Source: Ancylobacter polymorphus (GTDB lineage: Bacteria > Pseudomonadota > Alphaproteobacteria > Rhizobiales > Xanthobacteraceae). From it: a stretch of 64,000 nucleotides of DNA. A program made the translations under genes and the position numbers. The notes beneath the pieces were generated by a model that saw only the letters and a list, made by a program, of their open reading frames with translations, searched no databases and had not been told where the DNA came from. The stretch covers positions 372,001 through 436,000 of the forward strand of contig NZ_JAUSUI010000002.1 of assembly GCF_030813495.1 (NCBI RefSeq). Direction: 5' to 3'. The first letter of the stretch is position 1. Each line of letters starts with the position of its first letter. This document shows, piece after piece, positions 1 to 8,419 of the stretch.

Positions 1-1378
1 GCTCCCACACCACCCCCTCATTGCGGTAGGAGACGGAGGCGGTGCCGCCGTCCGACTTCATGCTGCTGTCGATGAGAGTGGAGCCGAAGCCGCGCTTGAC
101 CGGCGTCTGCACCGGCGGGCCGCCGCTTTCCTGCCAGCGCAGCTGAAGCTGGTCGCCCTCCACCGACCATTCCAGCACGACGCGGCCGGCGGGGCGGGAG
201 AACGCGCCGTATTTCAGCGCATTGGTCGCCAGCTCGTGCAGGATCAGCGCGAGGCGCAGCGCCGGCTGCGGCAGCAGCTGCACGCGCGGGCCACGGGCGT
301 CGAGCCGCGCCGGATCGACGGCGCCGAGCCGCAGCTGGTCGTGCACGAGGTCCATGAGATCGGCGCCCTGCCAGGTGCGGTCGCTGAGCATGCCATGGGC
401 GCGCGCCAGCGCCTGGATGCGGCCTGAGAAGGTGGCGGAGAACTGGTCGGGGTTGCGGGAGTAGCGCAGCGTCTGGGTGGCGATGGCCTGCACGCTGGCA
501 AGTGTGTTCTTCACCCGGTGGTTCAGCTCGCCGATGAGCAGGGTCTGGGTTTCCTCGGCGCGGCGGCGGTCGGTGATGTCGAGAATCTGCACGCTGAGCG
601 AGACCGGCTGTCCGTTGGGGCGGCGCAGCACGGAACTGTACCATTCGCAGTCCAGCACCGCGCCCGCGCGGGTGCGGCAGCGCACCGTGTGGTGCCCGCG
701 CTGGTGCGCCGCATCCGCCAGCGAACCGGAGAGCATTTCCGCGAGTTCGCCGATGCTGCTGTCGCAGAGCCAGCCGAGATCGGACAGCGACTGCCCCGTC
801 ATTTCCGCCGCCGTCCAGCCGAACATGCGCTCGGCGCCCTTGGACCAGGCGAGCAGGCGCATGTCGGGATCGAATTCGACAATGGCGAGCGGGGAATTGT
901 CGGTGTGCGCCTGCAGCCGGTCGAGCGCGCCTTTCAGCTCGGCTGCGGCGGTGGCAAGCGCGTCCTTCTGCCGGGCCAGCTGCTCATGCTGGCGGGCGAT
1001 GGAGAAGAACACCTCCGCCTTGCTCTTGAGGATCAGCGGATCGATCGGCTTGTAGATGAAATCGACCGCGCCGGCCTCATAGCCCTTGAATCGGCGGCCC
1101 TCATCGGTGGAGGCGGCGGTGACGAAGATGATGGGCACACGTCGCGTGCGCTCGGTGCCGCGCATCATCTCGGCGAGTTCGAACCCGTCCATGTCGGGCA
1201 TCTGCACGTCGAGCAAAGCGAGGGCGAAATCATGCTCCAGCAGCAGTTCCAGCGCCTCGACGCCGGAGCGCGCCTTGTAGAGGGTGAGCCCGTCGCGGCG
1301 CAGCAGCGCCTCCAGCGCGCGCAGATTCTCCTCGATGTCGTCGACCAGCAGGAACTTGACCGGCTCAGGCGACATCAT
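1..1378 (-). CDS. REC-PAS-HWE sensor histidine kinase (3' end outside window)
   Basis: Signal-transduction kinase, cytoplasmic. Translating leftward from the ATG at 1378 gives an open frame to the window edge, about 459 residues. The N-terminus is a response-regulator receiver (LLVDDIEEN; phospho-acceptor in LLDVQMPDMDG), followed by a PAS domain (around residues 145-260) and a HWE/HisKA_2 kinase core. The phospho-His box reads ELNHRVKNTLASVQAIA, the ATPase box HELATNALKYGA, and a WQESGG segment supplies the W-x-E signature of HWE kinases. A second ATG lies at 1375. The start overlaps the cheR stop by 14 bp, so it is the third gene of a coupled signalling operon. An N-terminal receiver on a HWE kinase suggests it takes phosphate from the hybrid kinase upstream; that is inference. 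HWE kinases often feed general stress or light responses, but the target is not visible. Confidence 0.9.
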   Translation of the reverse strand, partial: MMSPEPVKFLLVDDIEENLRALEALLRRDGLTLYKARSGVEALELLLEHDFALALLDVQMPDMDGFELAEMMRGTERTRRVPIIFVTAASTDEGRRFKGYEAGAVDFIYKPIDPLILKSKAEVFFSIARQHEQLARQKDALATAAAELKGALDRLQAHTDNSPLAIVEFDPDMRLLAWSKGAERMFGWTAAEMTGQSLSDLGWLCDSSIGELAEMLSGSLADAAHQRGHHTVRCRTRAGAVLDCEWYSSVLRRPNGQPVSLSVQILDITDRRRAEETQTLLIGELNHRVKNTLASVQAIATQTLRYSRNPDQFSATFSGRIQALARAHGMLSDRTWQGADLMDLVHDQLRLGAVDPARLDARGPRVQLLPQPALRLALILHELATNALKYGAFSRPAGRVVLEWSVEGDQLQLRWQESGGPPVQTPVKRGFGSTLIDSSMKSDGGTASVSYRNEGVVWE

Positions 1379-2249
1379 GGCGGGCCTCCCGCAGCGGTGC
1401 CGTCGCCAGCCGGCGGAAGATGCGCTCATCGGGCGCGAAGGCGGCGAAGGCGTCGGCATGGGCGGAAAAGCGCAGGCTCTCATTCATGCCGAGGCCGAGG
1501 AAGCCGCCGCGCGTCAGCGATTCCCGGAACAGCCGCAGCGCGCGGTCCTGCAGGTTCGAATCGAAATAGATCAGCACGTTGCGACAGGAGATCAGGTGCA
1601 TTTCGGAAAACACCTCATCGGAAGCGAGGCTGTGTTCGGCGAAGACGGTGCGGGCGCGCAGCGACTTGTCGAACACCGCCCCGCCATAGGCGGCGGTGTA
1701 ATAGTCCGACAGCGAGGAACGCCCGCCGGACTTGCGGTGGTTCTCGGTGAACAGCGGGATGCGGTCGAGGTCGTAAATGCCGAGTTCCGCCCGCGCCAGC
1801 GCCACCGGGTTGATCTCGGTGGCGTAGAACAGGGTGCGCGATTCCAGCCCTTCCTCGCGGAACAGGATGGCGAGCGAATAGAGTTCTTCGCCCGCGCTGC
1901 AGCCGGCGACCCACACTTTGAGCGAGGGGAAGGTGCGCAGATGCGGGATCACCTCCTCGCGCAGGGTGCGGAAATAGTCGGGATCGCGGAACATCTCGCT
2001 CACCTGCACGGTGAGGCAGTCGATCATCAGCGGCAGCAGCTCGGGCTCGCGCAGCAGCCGCGCCTGCACATGCGAGAGCGTCTCGCAGTGCAGCCGCTGG
2101 CGCAGCAAATCGGCCCGGCGGGCCAGCGAGGCGCGGGAATAGGAGCGGAAATCATAGTGGTAGCGGCGGTGGATCGCCTCGACCAGGAGATCGAGCTCGA
2201 TCTTCTCGCTGACGCTTGTGTGGCCGGTGACGCTGGCGGGGCCCGTCAT
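1365..2249 (-). CDS. cheR: CheR-type protein-glutamate O-methyltransferase
   Basis: S-adenosylmethionine-dependent methyltransferase that methylates glutamates of chemoreceptors or related sensors. It has 294 aa with the CheR N-terminal helical domain (IELDLLVEAIHRRYHYDFRSYS) and the SAM fold (VWVAGCSAGEELYSLAI, FYATEINPVALA, LISCRNVLIYF). The start chosen is the ATG at 2249, whose ATGA overlaps the stop of the upstream hybrid kinase; a longer frame begins at 2336 but lies wholly inside that kinase. No CheA, CheW or receptor is adjacent and no CheB appears in the window, although one could lie beyond the left edge. This looks like a CheR acting with sensor kinases rather than a flagellar chemotaxis operon. 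Confidence 0.92.
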   Translation of the reverse strand: MTGPASVTGHTSVSEKIELDLLVEAIHRRYHYDFRSYSRASLARRADLLRQRLHCETLSHVQARLLREPELLPLMIDCLTVQVSEMFRDPDYFRTLREEVIPHLRTFPSLKVWVAGCSAGEELYSLAILFREEGLESRTLFYATEINPVALARAELGIYDLDRIPLFTENHRKSGGRSSLSDYYTAAYGGAVFDKSLRARTVFAEHSLASDEVFSEMHLISCRNVLIYFDSNLQDRALRLFRESLTRGGFLGLGMNESLRFSAHADAFAAFAPDERIFRRLATAPLREARHDVA

Positions 2250-5200
2250 CGCGACATCCATACCCGGGCGAGGGAGAGCAGCTTGTCGACATCCAGCGGC
2301 TTGGCGAGATAGTCGTTCGCCCCGGCCGCCAGGCACTGTTCCTGGTCGTCCGCCATCGCCTTGGCGGTGAGCATGATGATGGGCAGGCCGTGCCAGGCCT
2401 CGCGCCGGCGGATTTCGCGCGTGGCGGTGAGGCCGTCCATCTCCGGCATCATCACATCCATCAGCACCAGATCGATCGGCGGACCGCCCTCGGCCTTCTC
2501 CAGCAGTTCCAGCGCCTCGCGGCCATTGCGGGCGATCTGCACCCTGGCGCCGTGCGGCTCGAAAATGCTGGTGAGGGCGAAGACGTTGCGCACATCATCC
2601 TCCACCACCAGAATCTGCCGGCCCTCCAGCCGCGCATCGCGGTTGAGCGAAGTGGCGAGCAGCTTCTGCTGCTGCGCCGGCAGGTCGGACACCACCTGGT
2701 GCAGGAACAGCGTGACTTCGTCGATCAGCCGCTCTGGCGATTTCGCGCCCTTGATGATGATCGACTTGGAATAGCGCCGCAGCCGCAGTTCCTCGGCATC
2801 GGTAAGCTCGCGGGCGGTGTAGACGATGACCGGCGGAAACGCCGCCGCCTCATTGTCAGCGAGCCGGTTCAGAAGATCGAAGCCGGTGGCGTCCGGCAGC
2901 GTCATGTCGAGCACCATGCAGTCGAAGGTCTCGCTCTCCAGCCGGGCCAGCGCCTCGGCGGCGGTGGCGCAACCGATCGTCTCCACCTCCTTGGCGGCGA
3001 GGAGTTCGCTGAGGCCCCGCAGCTGGGCGGGGTCGTCCTCGACGATGAGGATGCGGCGCAGCTGGCGCGCCATGCGGAATTCCAGGCGCTCCAGTGCCTG
3101 CACCAGCTCGTCGCGCTTGACCGGCTTCATCATGTAGCTGACGGCGCCATAGGCCATGGCCGTCTGCTCGTAATCGCTGGCGGAGACCACATGGACGGCG
3201 ATGTGGCGGGTGCGGGCATCGTGCTTCAGCCGGTCGAGCACGGTGAGGCCGGAATGGTCCGGCAGCCCCATGTCGAGGATCACCGCATGCGGCAGATATT
3301 GCCGCGCCGCGAGCACGCCGTCATCGGCTGTCGTGGTGACGATGCACTGGAAGCCCAGCTCATGGGCGAGATCGAGCAGGATGCGGGCGAAGGCGAGGTC
3401 GTCCTCCACCACCAGGATCAGCCGCGCGCCGGCGGTGAGGCGGGAGCGGTCGTCGTCGATGCCGGCGGGCGCGGGCCGCGCGGGCGCGTCCACTGCGAGC
3501 GGGGCGGGCGGGGCCGTGCGCGGTGCCGGGCTGCGGCGCGGGGCGCGCAGCGGCTGGGCGGCGGCGGCGCTGTCGACCACCACGCCGCTGAAGCGCGTCG
3601 GCACGAGGAGGCTGAAGGTGCTGCCTTCCCCGAGCCGGCTCTCCAGCTCGATCTCGCCGCCGAGAAGGTTGGTCAGCTCGCGCGAGATCGACAGGCCGAG
3701 CCCGGTGCCGCCATAGCGGCGGTCGATGGTGCCGTCGGCCTGGCGGAACGCCTCGAAGATCGCGTCCTGCTGCTCCTCGGCGATGCCGATGCCGGAATCC
3801 GACACGGCGAAGACGAGCCGGCCATCGGCCTGGCTGTGGATGTCCAGCACCACCTCGCCCTGTGAGGTGAACTTGACGGCGTTGGACAGGAAGTTCTTCA
3901 GCACCTGCTCCAGCCGCTGCGGATCGCTCTCCAGCACCGGCGACACGTCGGGCGCGATCTGCGCCCGCAGGGCGACGCCCTTCTCCTCCGCCTGCGGGGC
4001 GAAGCTGCGCACCAGCTTTTCCGCCAGCGCGGCGATTTCCACCTGCTGCGGCCGCAATTCCAGCTTGCCGGCCTCGATCTTGGACAGGTCGAGAATATCG
4101 TTGATGAGGGTGAGCAAGTCGTTGCCCGAGGTCTCGATCATCTGGGCGTAGCTGATCTGGTCCTCGGTCAGATTGCCGAAGCGGTTCTCGCCGAGCAGGC
4201 GGGCCATGATCAGCAGCGCGTTCAGCGGCGTGCGCAGCTCATGCGACATGTTGGCGAGGAATTCGGACTTGTAGCGGCTGGCGGCGGCGAGATCGTCGGC
4301 CTGCTGCTTCAGCGCGCCCTGGGTGCGGGCGAGATCGTCGCGCTGGGCTTCGAGCAGCTGGGTCTGCTCCTCAAGCTGGGCGTTCGATTCCTCCAGCTCC
4401 GCCTGCTGCCGCTCCAGCCGGCGCTGCGAATCCTGCAGCGCCTGGCTCTGCTCCTGCAGTTCCTCGTTCGCCGCCGTCAGCTCCTCGCCATGGGTGCGCA
4501 GCTCCTCGGCCTGCCGGCGCGTTTCCTCCAGCAGCTCTTCCAGCCGGGTGCGATACTGCGCCGAGCGCAGAGCGACGCCGACCGCGCTCGCGGTGCGCTC
4601 CAGGAATTCCAGCGCCTCCGGGAGCGGCTTGCGGGCGAAGCCGAGCTCGATGACGCCATTGACCTCGTCATCCTCGAAGGTGGGGGTAAGCAGCAGCCAG
4701 TCCGGCTTGCCCTTGCCGAGCCCGGAGCCGAAATAGAGATAGTTCTCGGGCACGGAATCGACGGTGAAGCTGCGCTTGTCGGCGATCACCTGCCCCACCA
4801 GCCCATCGCCACGGCGGATGCGGGCCGGCACCGGCGCATCGGCCGGCACGCCATAGCCGGCGGCGCGGGCGAAAGCGTCGTGGTCGCGGACATAGAACAG
4901 GGCGGCGCGGGCGCCGAGCCGCTCGGCGAGGAAGGTGAGCACCCGCTCGCCCAGTTCGGCGCTGGAGAGATCACCCATCATTCGGCGGGAGAGGTCGACC
5001 TGTGTGTCGCGGATCCACTCCTCGCGGCGGACGGCGAGCTTGTTGCGGATGAAGAAGAAGCCGGTCGCCGCCAGGATCCACACCGTGGCCGTGCCCATGC
5101 TGCGGTTGAGCAGAGCGACGCTGGGATCGATGCCGGCGCGGTCGACCATATAGCCGATGACGATGACGCCGGTGACGGCGGCAGCGGTGACGAGCGGCAC

Positions 5201-5473
5201 GTGGGTGCGCCAGGCGAGAAAGGCGAGCACGACCGGGATGAAATAGGCGACCCAGACGGCGACGCCGAGAGGAAAGGAAAGGTCCGCCAGAAAGACCAGC
5301 GCGGTGAGCGCGGCGAGAATGGCATAGAGAAGGATCGGCTTCTCTCCGAGCGCCCTGAACTGCACGCTGCCCTCACTCTCCTGAAAAAACGCTGCGGGGC
5401 TGCGCGCCGCCGACCCGCCAGATGCCGTGCTGTCCGCCGCGTCACGTGCTGGCGCACCTGCCGCGCCGCTCAT
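2246..5473 (-). CDS. Membrane-bound hybrid histidine kinase with GAF, coiled coil and three receiver domains
   Basis: Large hybrid sensor kinase of 1075 aa. Residues about 45-145 hold several hydrophobic segments (putative membrane domain); about 170-305 form a GAF-like sensor; 305-400 are a Glu/Gln-rich coiled coil. The dimerisation/phosphotransfer motif MSHELRTPLNAL places the phospho-His at 411, followed by an HATPase_c domain (NFLSNAVKFT, SDSGIGI, GGTGLGL). Three consecutive receivers follow (VVEDDLAFARI with LDMGLPDHSG; LIVEDDPAQLR with LDMTLPDATG; LVVEDDVRNVF with MDVMMPEMDG). The C-terminus overlaps cheR by ATGA. Such kinase/CheR/kinase operons are common orphan signalling units in soil proteobacteria. 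The signal and the output are unknown. Confidence 0.93.
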   Translation of the reverse strand: MSGAAGAPARDAADSTASGGSAARSPAAFFQESEGSVQFRALGEKPILLYAILAALTALVFLADLSFPLGVAVWVAYFIPVVLAFLAWRTHVPLVTAAAVTGVIVIGYMVDRAGIDPSVALLNRSMGTATVWILAATGFFFIRNKLAVRREEWIRDTQVDLSRRMMGDLSSAELGERVLTFLAERLGARAALFYVRDHDAFARAAGYGVPADAPVPARIRRGDGLVGQVIADKRSFTVDSVPENYLYFGSGLGKGKPDWLLLTPTFEDDEVNGVIELGFARKPLPEALEFLERTASAVGVALRSAQYRTRLEELLEETRRQAEELRTHGEELTAANEELQEQSQALQDSQRRLERQQAELEESNAQLEEQTQLLEAQRDDLARTQGALKQQADDLAAASRYKSEFLANMSHELRTPLNALLIMARLLGENRFGNLTEDQISYAQMIETSGNDLLTLINDILDLSKIEAGKLELRPQQVEIAALAEKLVRSFAPQAEEKGVALRAQIAPDVSPVLESDPQRLEQVLKNFLSNAVKFTSQGEVVLDIHSQADGRLVFAVSDSGIGIAEEQQDAIFEAFRQADGTIDRRYGGTGLGLSISRELTNLLGGEIELESRLGEGSTFSLLVPTRFSGVVVDSAAAAQPLRAPRRSPAPRTAPPAPLAVDAPARPAPAGIDDDRSRLTAGARLILVVEDDLAFARILLDLAHELGFQCIVTTTADDGVLAARQYLPHAVILDMGLPDHSGLTVLDRLKHDARTRHIAVHVVSASDYEQTAMAYGAVSYMMKPVKRDELVQALERLEFRMARQLRRILIVEDDPAQLRGLSELLAAKEVETIGCATAAEALARLESETFDCMVLDMTLPDATGFDLLNRLADNEAAAFPPVIVYTARELTDAEELRLRRYSKSIIIKGAKSPERLIDEVTLFLHQVVSDLPAQQQKLLATSLNRDARLEGRQILVVEDDVRNVFALTSIFEPHGARVQIARNGREALELLEKAEGGPPIDLVLMDVMMPEMDGLTATREIRRREAWHGLPIIMLTAKAMADDQEQCLAAGANDYLAKPLDVDKLLSLARVWMSR

Positions 5474-5578
5474 TCCGCGCAGGACGCATTCTCCCGGCGC
5501 CCATAAACACTTCTACAGCCGGAAGGTTCCATCTGTTGCGAAAGAAAGTGAGCCAGCCGCGAACGTGGCCGGCCCACC

Positions 5579-7318
5579 TCACGCCGGGATGCGCGCGGGC
5601 TCGCTGAACTGGGTGCGCACCATGCGGGCATAGATGCCGCCCCGTGCCACCAGCTCGGCATGGTTGCCCTGCTCGGCGATGCCCTCGCGGGTGACGACGA
5701 CGATGCGGTCGACGGTGCGGATGGTGGAGAGCCGGTGGGCGATGATTAGCGTGGTGCGCCCGACCGAGAGCGCCGCCAGCGCGCGCTGGATCTCCCATTC
5801 CGTCTCGCTGTCCAGCGCCGAGGTCGCCTCGTCGAGGATGAGGATGGGCGGGTCCTTCAGGAACATGCGGGCGATGGCGAGCCGCTGCTTCTGCCCGCCC
5901 GAAAGTTTCACCCCGCGCTCGCCGATCACCGTATCGAGCCCGAGCGGAAGCTCGGCCAGGAGGCCGTCGAGCTGCGCCCGGCGCGCCGCCTCGCGGATCG
6001 CCTCCTCGCCGGCGTCAAGCCGGCCATAGGCGATGTTCTCGCGAATGGTGCCGCCGAACAGGAACACGTCCTGCTGCACGATGCCGATGTTCCGGCGCAG
6101 CGAGGCGAGCTGCACGTCGCGAATGTCGTGCCCGTCAATCGCGATGCGCCCGCCCGCGACATCGTAGAAGCGCGGCAGCAGCGAGCACAGCGTGGTCTTG
6201 CCCGCGCCCGACGGGCCGACAAAGGCGACGCTTTCGCCGGCGCGTATGTCGAGGTCGATGCCGTTCAGCACCGGCGCGGCATTGCCATAGGCGAAGCGCA
6301 CGCCCTCATAGCGGATGGCGCCCTTCACCTCGGTGAGCGCGACCGCGCCCGGCTTGTCGGCGACATCCGGGCGGGTGGCGAGGAAATCGAGATAGGAGCG
6401 CAGTCCGGCAATGCCCTTGGGGTAGACTTCCATGACCGCCGCGATCTTCTCCAGCGGCCGGAAGAACACGCCGACCAGCAGCAGGAAGCCGACAAAGCCG
6501 CCATTGCTGAGTTCGCCGCGCAGCACGAACCAGGTGCCGGCCAGCATGATGATGACCTGGGTGAGGCGCATGCCGAGATAGGACAGCGAGGCATTGGCCG
6601 CCAGCAGGCGGTAGGCTTCCAGCTTGGTGGTGCGGTAATGCGCATTCTCCACCGCGAACAGCCGGGTCTCATGCTCCTCATTGGCGAAGGACTGCACCAC
6701 GCGGATGCCGCCGATATTCTCCTCGATACGGGCGTTGAAGGCGCCGACGCGGCCGAACAGGGCGCGGAAATTCTCCGTCATCCGCCGCCCGTAGCGGGTG
6801 GTGATGAGCGCGCTGGCGGGGACGATGACGGCGGTGAGCAAAGCGAGCGGGACATTGACGCTCAGCATCACCAGGAACGCGCCGACAAAGGTCATGAGCG
6901 CGATGAACACATCTTCCGGGCCGTGATGGGCGACCTCGCCGATTTCTTCGAGGTCCTTGGTCAGCCGGGCGACGAGATGGCCGGTCTTGTGGTTGTCGAA
7001 ATAGGAGAAGGACAGCTTCTGCACATGGTCGAAGGCGCGGCGGCGCATCTCGGTCTCGATATTGATGCCGAGCATGTGCCCCCAATAGGTGACGACCGCC
7101 ATCAGCGCCGCATTGAGCAGATAGACCACGAGCAGCCCCGCCGCCGCCCAGACGATGAGGTGCCAGTCCTGCCCCGGCAGCAGATGATCGATGAACAGCT
7201 TCACCGCGATGGGGAAGCCGAGTTCCAGCAGGCCGGAGACGACCGCGCAGGAAAAATCGAGCATGAACAGCCCCTTATAGGGGGCGTAATAGGACAGGAA
7301 GGGCCGGATGAGCTGCAT
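5579..7318 (-). CDS. ABC exporter, fused membrane and ATPase domains
   Basis: Half-size ABC exporter (MsbA/multidrug type), 579 aa. Residues about 1-320 are the six-helix membrane domain; the C-terminal part is the ATPase with Walker A GPSGAGKTT, Q-loop IVQQDVFLFGG, signature LSGGQKQR, Walker B ILILDEATSALD and switch His IAHRLSTI. It starts 21 bp after the stop of the siderophore-interacting protein gene and appears to be the last gene of the ferric-siderophore operon. That position suggests a role in siderophore traffic (secretion, recycling, or export of the deferrated ligand), but family membership alone does not fix the substrate, and no siderophore synthetase is visible in the window. 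Confidence 0.9.
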   Translation of the reverse strand: MQLIRPFLSYYAPYKGLFMLDFSCAVVSGLLELGFPIAVKLFIDHLLPGQDWHLIVWAAAGLLVVYLLNAALMAVVTYWGHMLGINIETEMRRRAFDHVQKLSFSYFDNHKTGHLVARLTKDLEEIGEVAHHGPEDVFIALMTFVGAFLVMLSVNVPLALLTAVIVPASALITTRYGRRMTENFRALFGRVGAFNARIEENIGGIRVVQSFANEEHETRLFAVENAHYRTTKLEAYRLLAANASLSYLGMRLTQVIIMLAGTWFVLRGELSNGGFVGFLLLVGVFFRPLEKIAAVMEVYPKGIAGLRSYLDFLATRPDVADKPGAVALTEVKGAIRYEGVRFAYGNAAPVLNGIDLDIRAGESVAFVGPSGAGKTTLCSLLPRFYDVAGGRIAIDGHDIRDVQLASLRRNIGIVQQDVFLFGGTIRENIAYGRLDAGEEAIREAARRAQLDGLLAELPLGLDTVIGERGVKLSGGQKQRLAIARMFLKDPPILILDEATSALDSETEWEIQRALAALSVGRTTLIIAHRLSTIRTVDRIVVVTREGIAEQGNHAELVARGGIYARMVRTQFSEPARIPA

Positions 7319-7339
7319 GATGGATCGCTTATAGCGGCC

Positions 7340-8419
7340 TCAATCGGCCAGATCGACTCCCGCGTGGCCGCGCCGCCAATAGGCGGCGATGGCGCAGCGG
7401 GACTTGGGGAGGCCGCGCTCCTGGGTCAGGTGGCGGCGTAGCGCCCGCGCGGTCTGCTGCTCGCAGCCGGCGAAGACATACACGTCCTCAGGGTCGGCGG
7501 GCAGGTCGAGCGCGCGCACCGCCCGCTCCAGAAGATCGCTGGTGCCGGCGGGGGCGCCGTCGCGGGTGAGCCATGCGACATCGAGCCGGGCGGGCGAGGG
7601 CAGGGGCTGGCGTTCGCCCGCATCCGCCACTTCCAGCCGCACCACCGCCTGCGCCTGCGCCGGCAGCTCCGCCACAAAACGGGCGATGACGGGCAGCGCG
7701 GTCTCGTCGCCGGCGAGCACATACAAGCGGGCCGGCGGCAGGCCGGCGCCGCCGGGGCCGAGCAGCCCCACCGGGTCGCCGGGCCGGGCGTCACGGGCGA
7801 AATCCGACCCAGGTGTCGCCGCGCCGGGGTGCAGCACCATGTCGAGCGCCAGCGTGCCCGCCGCCGCATCGACCTCGCGCACGGTATAGACGCGGGGGAC
7901 GAGTGCGTCCGCCCCCGTGGGCCAGACGACGCGCCCGTCGGGGGCGGCGTGCGGCCAGACCGGCGTGCGGCCGGCCGGCGGAATGAGCAGCCGCACATGC
8001 AGCCCGCCGCTGGCGAAATGCGCGGCGTCGCCTTCCAGCACCACGCGGCGCATGCGTGGCGTGACCGGGTAGGCGGCGGCGACACGCATGGCGCGGAAAT
8101 AGGGCAGGGCGGGATTGCCGGCGCCATGGCCTTCCCAGGCGAAGGCGGGGGTGGCGCCTTCCATCGCGGCATGGAGATGCTCGGCCAGCTGCATGCGCAG
8201 CACGGAAAGCCGGTCCTCGCGGTCGCTGCGGGCGTCAAGCACCAGCCGGCCGGCGGCGTCGATGGACAGCGCCGCCTCGCCGCACCAGTTCTCCAGCCGC
8301 GCCGAATGCGGCGTGCGCTCGCGCAGCGTCTCCGGCTCCAGCCGGGCGCAGAGGCGGGCGAGGAGATCCGCCGCGCCGGTGCAGGCGATGCGCGCCTGCG
8401 TGGTGAAGGGTTCACCCAT
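7340..8419 (-). CDS. Siderophore-interacting protein with N-terminal DUF2218-like domain
   Basis: Probable NAD(P)H/FAD ferric-siderophore reductase of the ViuB/SIP family, 359 aa, cytoplasmic. Residues about 1-90 resemble DUF2218 (ARLENWCGEAAL, LRMQLAEHLHAAME), a small domain often linked to SIP proteins. The rest is the FAD-binding (RVYTVREVDAAAGTLALDMVLH, GPGGAG) and NAD-binding portion (YVLAGDETALPVIARF, YVFAGCEQQTARALRRHL). It would release iron from the imported complex by reduction. The ATG at 8419 overlaps the fhuB stop by 8 bp, so the two are translationally coupled. Confidence 0.9.
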   Translation of the reverse strand: MGEPFTTQARIACTGAADLLARLCARLEPETLRERTPHSARLENWCGEAALSIDAAGRLVLDARSDREDRLSVLRMQLAEHLHAAMEGATPAFAWEGHGAGNPALPYFRAMRVAAAYPVTPRMRRVVLEGDAAHFASGGLHVRLLIPPAGRTPVWPHAAPDGRVVWPTGADALVPRVYTVREVDAAAGTLALDMVLHPGAATPGSDFARDARPGDPVGLLGPGGAGLPPARLYVLAGDETALPVIARFVAELPAQAQAVVRLEVADAGERQPLPSPARLDVAWLTRDGAPAGTSDLLERAVRALDLPADPEDVYVFAGCEQQTARALRRHLTQERGLPKSRCAIAAYWRRGHAGVDLAD

